Shown here: piece after piece, positions 7,432 to 11,477 of the stretch
Layout of the letters: each line of letters begins with the position of its first letter
Numbering within the stretch: position 1 is the stretch's first letter
NCBI GenBank assembly: GCA_949747745.1
Contig: CATKFT010000139.1
Span: 1 to 11,477 of the forward strand
Source: an uncultured Clostridia bacterium
Lineage (GTDB): Bacteria > Bacillota_A > Clostridia > TANB77 > CAG-508
Reading direction: 5' to 3'
Length of the DNA: 11,477 bases
Notes under the pieces: model-generated
The model's input: only the letters and a program-made list of their open reading frames with translations
What the model was told of the DNA's origin: nothing
Database searches by the model: none
Program-made: the position numbers and the translations under genes

Positions 7432-8376
7432 ATGAAATTAAAAAAATTAGTATGTGCTGTTATATGCACTATATTTGTAATTGTAATTTTAATAACAATA
7501 AATGTACAAGCATCAAATAGCTTAAAAGCTACTGTACAAACTTCAAAAGAAGAAGTAGAAAAGGAAGAAGAGATAGAAATTACATTAAAATTAGAAGAAT
7601 ATCAAGACATTAAAAATGGAATTAATGCCTATAAAGCAATTTTATACTATGATGAAGATACATTTGAAGAAGTGCTTGAACAAAATTTTATATGTAAAAA
7701 CAATTGGGAACTTCTAAAATATAATAAAGATACAAAAGAATTTATTGCTATAAAAAAAGCTGGAAGCAAAGCTCCTGAAGAAGTGGCAAGTATTACTTTG
7801 AAAACAAAAAAAGAAGTAGAACCAAAAACAACAGAGATTAAAATTAAAGATATTGTTACATCAGATGGAAAAACAGATATTAATGTAGATGAAGCAAAAC
7901 TAACAATTAATGTTATTAAAGAACAAGGAGAAATACCAGGAGAGCCAGAAAAAACAGAAAAAATTACATCTGATAAGTATAAAATAGAACAAGGATATAT
8001 AGGAAGAATACTACCTAGAACAACAGTTAGTCAATTTAAACAAAATGTAACAGTAGAAAATGTAACAACAAATCCACAAATGATGTTTATAGACGAAAGC
8101 GGAGAAGTATTACAAGAAGATAGTTTAATTAAAACTGGTACAAAATTAAAAGTAGGTTCTAGTTTACAATATACTCTTATTGTAACAGGAGATATAGATG
8201 GAGATTCAAGTATTACAATAAACGATTTAGCTTCTATAAGATTACATCTTATATCAATAAAATTATTAACAGGGATAGAACTAAAAGCAGCAGATATGGA
8301 TGCTGACAATCAAGTTACTGTAAATGATTTAGCAAATATGAAATTAATATTAATAGGTTTATTAGAATTAAAATAA
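7432..8376 (+). CDS. Secreted adaptor-like protein with cohesin-like domain and C-terminal dockerin
   Basis: A 314-residue exported protein. In order: signal peptide (about 1-27, NVQA then SNS); a cohesin-like beta-sandwich (about 28-165) with EEVEKEEEIEITLKL, then YKAILYYDEDTFEEV, then VASITLKTKKE and a final INV strand; a short linker with GEIPGEPEKTEK; a small module (about 178-250) starting SDKYKIEQGYIGRI; and a dockerin (about 253-314) with loops D-I-D-G-D...D and D-M-D-A-D...D. Both loops keep the calcium ligands at positions 1, 3, 5 and 12, each followed by a helix. A chain with one cohesin and one dockerin can bridge two partners, as adaptor scaffoldins do. I chose ATG 7432 rather than GTG 7420 because that GTG lies inside the AAAAGGTGG ribosome binding site. 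The next gene starts 17 bases after this stop, so the two are probably co-transcribed. The dockerin is clear; the cohesin-like call is weaker. Confidence 0.8.
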   Translation: MKLKKLVCAVICTIFVIVILITINVQASNSLKATVQTSKEEVEKEEEIEITLKLEEYQDIKNGINAYKAILYYDEDTFEEVLEQNFICKNNWELLKYNKDTKEFIAIKKAGSKAPEEVASITLKTKKEVEPKTTEIKIKDIVTSDGKTDINVDEAKLTINVIKEQGEIPGEPEKTEKITSDKYKIEQGYIGRILPRTTVSQFKQNVTVENVTTNPQMMFIDESGEVLQEDSLIKTGTKLKVGSSLQYTLIVTGDIDGDSSITINDLASIRLHLISIKLLTGIELKAADMDADNQVTVNDLANMKLILIGLLELK

Positions 8377-8392
8377 AAGGGAGTGAAAATAA

Positions 8393-11300
8393 ATGCAAAA
8401 AATTATAGATATTGTAAAAGTAAAAAAAAGATTAGCAATATCAATAAGTATTTTTATAGTAATGTTTATATTTATATCTTTTGGTGTAATTTATGCAAGC
8501 AATGTTAATAAAGGAGAGTTAAATGGAGATGGAGAAATAAATTACGCAGATGTTAGTTTACTAGAATTGTATTTAATTCATTTAAGAGAAATACCAGAAG
8601 ATAAATTAAAAAATGCAGATATGAATAATGATGGAGAGGTTACAGTAACAGATTTAACACTTTTAATAAGGAAAATAGAAAAAACATTAGATTATGAAGT
8701 GGAAATGAGAAATATTAAAGCAAGTAATTATTATCCAAAAAAGGAAGAAGAAATAAAATTAAGTTTTGACCTTGATGTAAGTTATGGAGAAAATGTAAAA
8801 ACAATTACTGTAAATGGAAACGAATATGAAGTAACAAAAAATGAAACAGATGAAAACCAATATGAAATTACAGTAAATGTAGGAGAAACAAGTGGAGTAA
8901 AAGAATATAGATTTGAAAAAGTAACTTTAGAAAATGAAAGAGATGTTTTTGTTGATTATTTAGTTAAAATAGATGTATTAAAACAAGAACCAACGATTGC
9001 AAATTGGAAAGTGACAGAAGACATACAAAAATCAGAATTAAATATATCTTTTGACATTTTTGATCCAGATTCTGCATTTGAATCAGGAACATATAAAATT
9101 TTAGAAAAACAAGAAGATACTGAGACCGTAGAAGAGAATGTAGATTATATAAAAACAGGAACTTTAGAAAATGGTAATAATAATATAAATGTAAAAGTAG
9201 AAGAAGGAAAAAACTATAAAATTGAGTTATGTATAGAACATGACTTAGATACAGATTCTTTAGGACAAGAAGAAGATAATAAAGGATTTACAATAGAAGA
9301 GAAAAACTTAAGTCTTATTATAGATTATGAATTTGAGTTATCTGAGATAAAAACTTATAGACATAAAGAACAAGAAGAAGAACAAACAGAACAATTCTAT
9401 ATAGGAGAACATATATTATTAAAATTTAATAGTACAAATAAAACACAACATGTGCCACAAAAAGTAGTTGTAAATGGAAAACAATATGACTTGACAAGTG
9501 AAAATAACACATATGCAGTATTATTAGATGGATTTAATAGTGCAGGAACACATACAATTAATATAGAAAAAGTTATCTTAGATAATAGTAAGGAGATTGA
9601 AGTAAACCAAAATACACAAGTGAAATTAATAAAAAATATACCAACAGTTGCAAGATTTAGAAGTAATGAAAATGTAGAACAAAAAAATATTAGTATGCTT
9701 ATTTTTATAAAAGACAAAGATAAAGCAATAACTGATTTAACTGCAAAGATACTTGATGAAGATAATAATGAAATTGCATCTAAAAATTTAACACAATATT
9801 TAAGAGATGAAAATTTAAGTGATAGTGAAGAAGTAGAACTACAAGATACATACTTTATAAATGCAGAGATAGATTTAGGAACTACAAAATTACCAGATAG
9901 ATATAAAATAAGATTGGTTGCAAGTTATTGTTTATTTGAAAATGATGAAAATTATACATATACAAATGAGACTATAGCTGAAAATGAAGCTTCTTCTACA
10001 CCAGTTGTTAATATAAATAATGTACAAGTATCTAACAAATATCCAGAAAAGGGAGAGAATATTACATTAACATATGAAATAGAAACAAATAAGGAAGATA
10101 CTGAAATAACACATATTATGGTAAATAATTTAAGATGTATAGCAACAAAACATATAGGTGATAATGAAGATGTAACATATTCAGTAACTCTAAATGCTGG
10201 AGAAAAAGCAGGGACATTAAATTTAAATACTACAGATGTTATATTTGAAGGGAATGTAGCAGTTGGTGTAATGAATCAAGTAATGGTAGATGTTTTAAAA
10301 GATATACCTACTAGTGAAGCATTTACACAAGTAGATGATATAGAAAATAAATCAGTTACTTTAACAGCTCATATAATAGACAATGATAAAGCTTTAATTA
10401 GAGGAAGAGCTGAGTTAATTAGAAATAGTGACAACAAAGTAATAGATACTAAACAATTTGATGCTGACCATATTACATTTAAAATAGAAGGACTAGAGCT
10501 AAATACAGAATATACACTAGTTGCAAAAATGACATATGATAGAGATACAAATACAATAGAAGAACAAATAAACCAAAATTATGTGGAAGATGAGATATTT
10601 AGAAGAAGACCAATTCAATTAATTGCAGATTATGAGTTAGAAATAAGCAACTTAAAAACATATAATGGAGAAAAAGAAACAAAATATTTTGAAAGAGGAC
10701 AAGAAGTAACTGTAAGTTTCGATAGTGCTAATAGAACAGAATTCTATCCAGTATATGCTATTATAAATGGAAAACAATATGAATTAGAAAAATTAGAACA
10801 AAATTATAAAACTAAAATACCAGTAGTTTCTACATTTGGTCCTAAAACAATTACAATTGAAAAAATAATTCTAAATAATACAAAAGAAATTGAATTAATG
10901 GAAAATAATGAAACACAAGTAGGAATATTAAAACTAAGACCAACTGTTACAAATTTTGGATACAGAGAAAATGAAAATAATACAAGTATTGATGTAGAAT
11001 TTACAGTAAATGATCCAGAAGATGCAATAACAGATGGAACTATAAGAGTATTAAATGAAAATGGAGATAAAATAAAGGAAGAAAAATTAACTAAAACTTC
11101 AAATACAATTAGTTTTGAAAAAGGAATTTGTGAAGAATTTGAAATACAAATATTTGCAGATTATGACTTAGACACAAATCAAATTACAACAGGAGATAAT
11201 GAATATGAAAACCAACAATTACTTAAAGAAGGAATTAATATAAGTCAAGAAAGATTTATTGAAATAAAAGATATAATTGGGGTAAGTCTATATTCAAAAG

Positions 11301-11477
11301 AAAATCCAACAGTAGAAGTTACTAATATAACAGAAGAAAACTTATCTAATTTAGATAATTACATAGTAAAAGTTAGAACAAAAGAAATGCCTTTATTTTA
11401 CACTAAAATAAAAAGTTATGAAATAACAGAAGACGAAAAATTAAACTTCATTTTAGATTATGATAATGTAATTCAAT
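8393..11477 (+). CDS. Giant dockerin-bearing repeat protein, 3' end outside the window
   Basis: An open frame of 1028 codons with no stop before the window edge. The ATG is preceded by AAGGGAGTG (8377-8385), seven bases upstream. In order: basic N terminus and hydrophobic segment (about 14-35, ending VIYAS), a signal peptide or anchor; a dockerin (41-96) with loops E-L-N-G-D-G-E-I-N...D and D-M-N-N-D-G-E-V-T...D; then four repeats of about 210 residues beginning near 105, 315, 537 and 748; and from about 960 a new segment containing DNYIVKVRTKEMPLFYTKIKSYE and FILDYDN. The repeats alternate beta-rich segments with VNGKQY and IEKVIL.N.KEIE motifs. No catalytic motif is visible. The last segment loosely recalls repeat regions in clostridial proteins annotated as ZmpA/B/C metallo-endopeptidase-related; that is a memory-based impression, not a match. 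A role as surface fibre or adhesin docked to a cohesin is likely. Any enzyme domain would be in the missing part. Confidence 0.8.
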   Translation, partial: MQKIIDIVKVKKRLAISISIFIVMFIFISFGVIYASNVNKGELNGDGEINYADVSLLELYLIHLREIPEDKLKNADMNNDGEVTVTDLTLLIRKIEKTLDYEVEMRNIKASNYYPKKEEEIKLSFDLDVSYGENVKTITVNGNEYEVTKNETDENQYEITVNVGETSGVKEYRFEKVTLENERDVFVDYLVKIDVLKQEPTIANWKVTEDIQKSELNISFDIFDPDSAFESGTYKILEKQEDTETVEENVDYIKTGTLENGNNNINVKVEEGKNYKIELCIEHDLDTDSLGQEEDNKGFTIEEKNLSLIIDYEFELSEIKTYRHKEQEEEQTEQFYIGEHILLKFNSTNKTQHVPQKVVVNGKQYDLTSENNTYAVLLDGFNSAGTHTINIEKVILDNSKEIEVNQNTQVKLIKNIPTVARFRSNENVEQKNISMLIFIKDKDKAITDLTAKILDEDNNEIASKNLTQYLRDENLSDSEEVELQDTYFINAEIDLGTTKLPDRYKIRLVASYCLFENDENYTYTNETIAENEASSTPVVNINNVQVSNKYPEKGENITLTYEIETNKEDTEITHIMVNNLRCIATKHIGDNEDVTYSVTLNAGEKAGTLNLNTTDVIFEGNVAVGVMNQVMVDVLKDIPTSEAFTQVDDIENKSVTLTAHIIDNDKALIRGRAELIRNSDNKVIDTKQFDADHITFKIEGLELNTEYTLVAKMTYDRDTNTIEEQINQNYVEDEIFRRRPIQLIADYELEISNLKTYNGEKETKYFERGQEVTVSFDSANRTEFYPVYAIINGKQYELEKLEQNYKTKIPVVSTFGPKTITIEKIILNNTKEIELMENNETQVGILKLRPTVTNFGYRENENNTSIDVEFTVNDPEDAITDGTIRVLNENGDKIKEEKLTKTSNTISFEKGICEEFEIQIFADYDLDTNQITTGDNEYENQQLLKEGINISQERFIEIKDIIGVSLYSKENPTVEVTNITEENLSNLDNYIVKVRTKEMPLFYTKIKSYEITEDEKLNFILDYDNVIQ
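8705..11269 (+). repeat. Four divergent ~210-residue repeats
   Basis: Units begin near 8705, 9335, 10001 and 10634. Units 2 and 4 are the most alike: SEIKTY / SNLKTY, NGKQYDL / NGKQYEL, IEKVILDNSKEIE / IEKIILNNTKEIE, PTVARF / PTVTNF, and a K.DKAITD / NDPEDAITD strand. Units 1, 3 and 4 end with a D.DT-type motif (EHDLDTDS, TYDRDTNT, DYDLDTNQ), which is worn away in unit 2. Divergence between units is high, so the array is old. The family is not one I can name with confidence. Confidence 0.75.

Noticed and set aside
1277..11477. A cellulosome for plant-fibre breakdown
   Set aside because: No glycoside hydrolase, carbohydrate-binding module or other enzyme domain is visible in any of the dockerin proteins. 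The shared modules alone do not support it.

Overview
The window is very AT-rich DNA with AGA arginine codons, strong GGAGG-type ribosome binding sites and consensus SigA-like promoters. This points to a low-GC Gram-positive bacterium of the Clostridia; species and habitat cannot be told from the sequence. All real genes lie on the + strand.

Layout. (1) Positions 30-5407 hold a promoter and a two-gene unit: a secreted, membrane-anchored protein with a cohesin-like domain (96-1259), then a 1376-residue surface protein with an N-terminal dockerin followed by Ig-like and other repeats (1277-5407). (2) Positions 5443-5502 hold a long hairpin plus T run. It looks like the terminator of that unit and also buries the ribosome binding site of the next gene. 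(3) Positions 5503-7285 hold a class B penicillin-binding protein gene (SpoVD/PBP2-like), broken by two single-base insertions and a damaged 3' end. A small terminator-like hairpin lies inside its decayed end. (4) Positions 7286-7431 are a short intergenic stretch with a good promoter. (5) Positions 7432-8376 encode a secreted protein with a cohesin-like domain at one end and a dockerin at the other. (6) From 8393 off the right edge runs a large open frame (1028 codons visible, no stop), absent from any list of closed ORFs. It encodes a signal peptide or anchor, an N-terminal dockerin and four ~210-residue repeats.

How the genes may work together. Four consecutive intact genes encode cohesin-like or dockerin modules, and no visible module is a glycoside hydrolase or another recognised enzyme. 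A reasonable reading is a cohesin-dockerin surface assembly: the 96-1259 protein as membrane-bound receptor, the 7432-8376 protein as adaptor (cohesin plus dockerin), and the two long repeat proteins as dockerin-bearing rods or adhesins. The modules come from sequence patterns; the pairing and the assembly are inference. The broken penicillin-binding protein gene between the two pairs is probably a decaying extra copy, although assembly error is not excluded.
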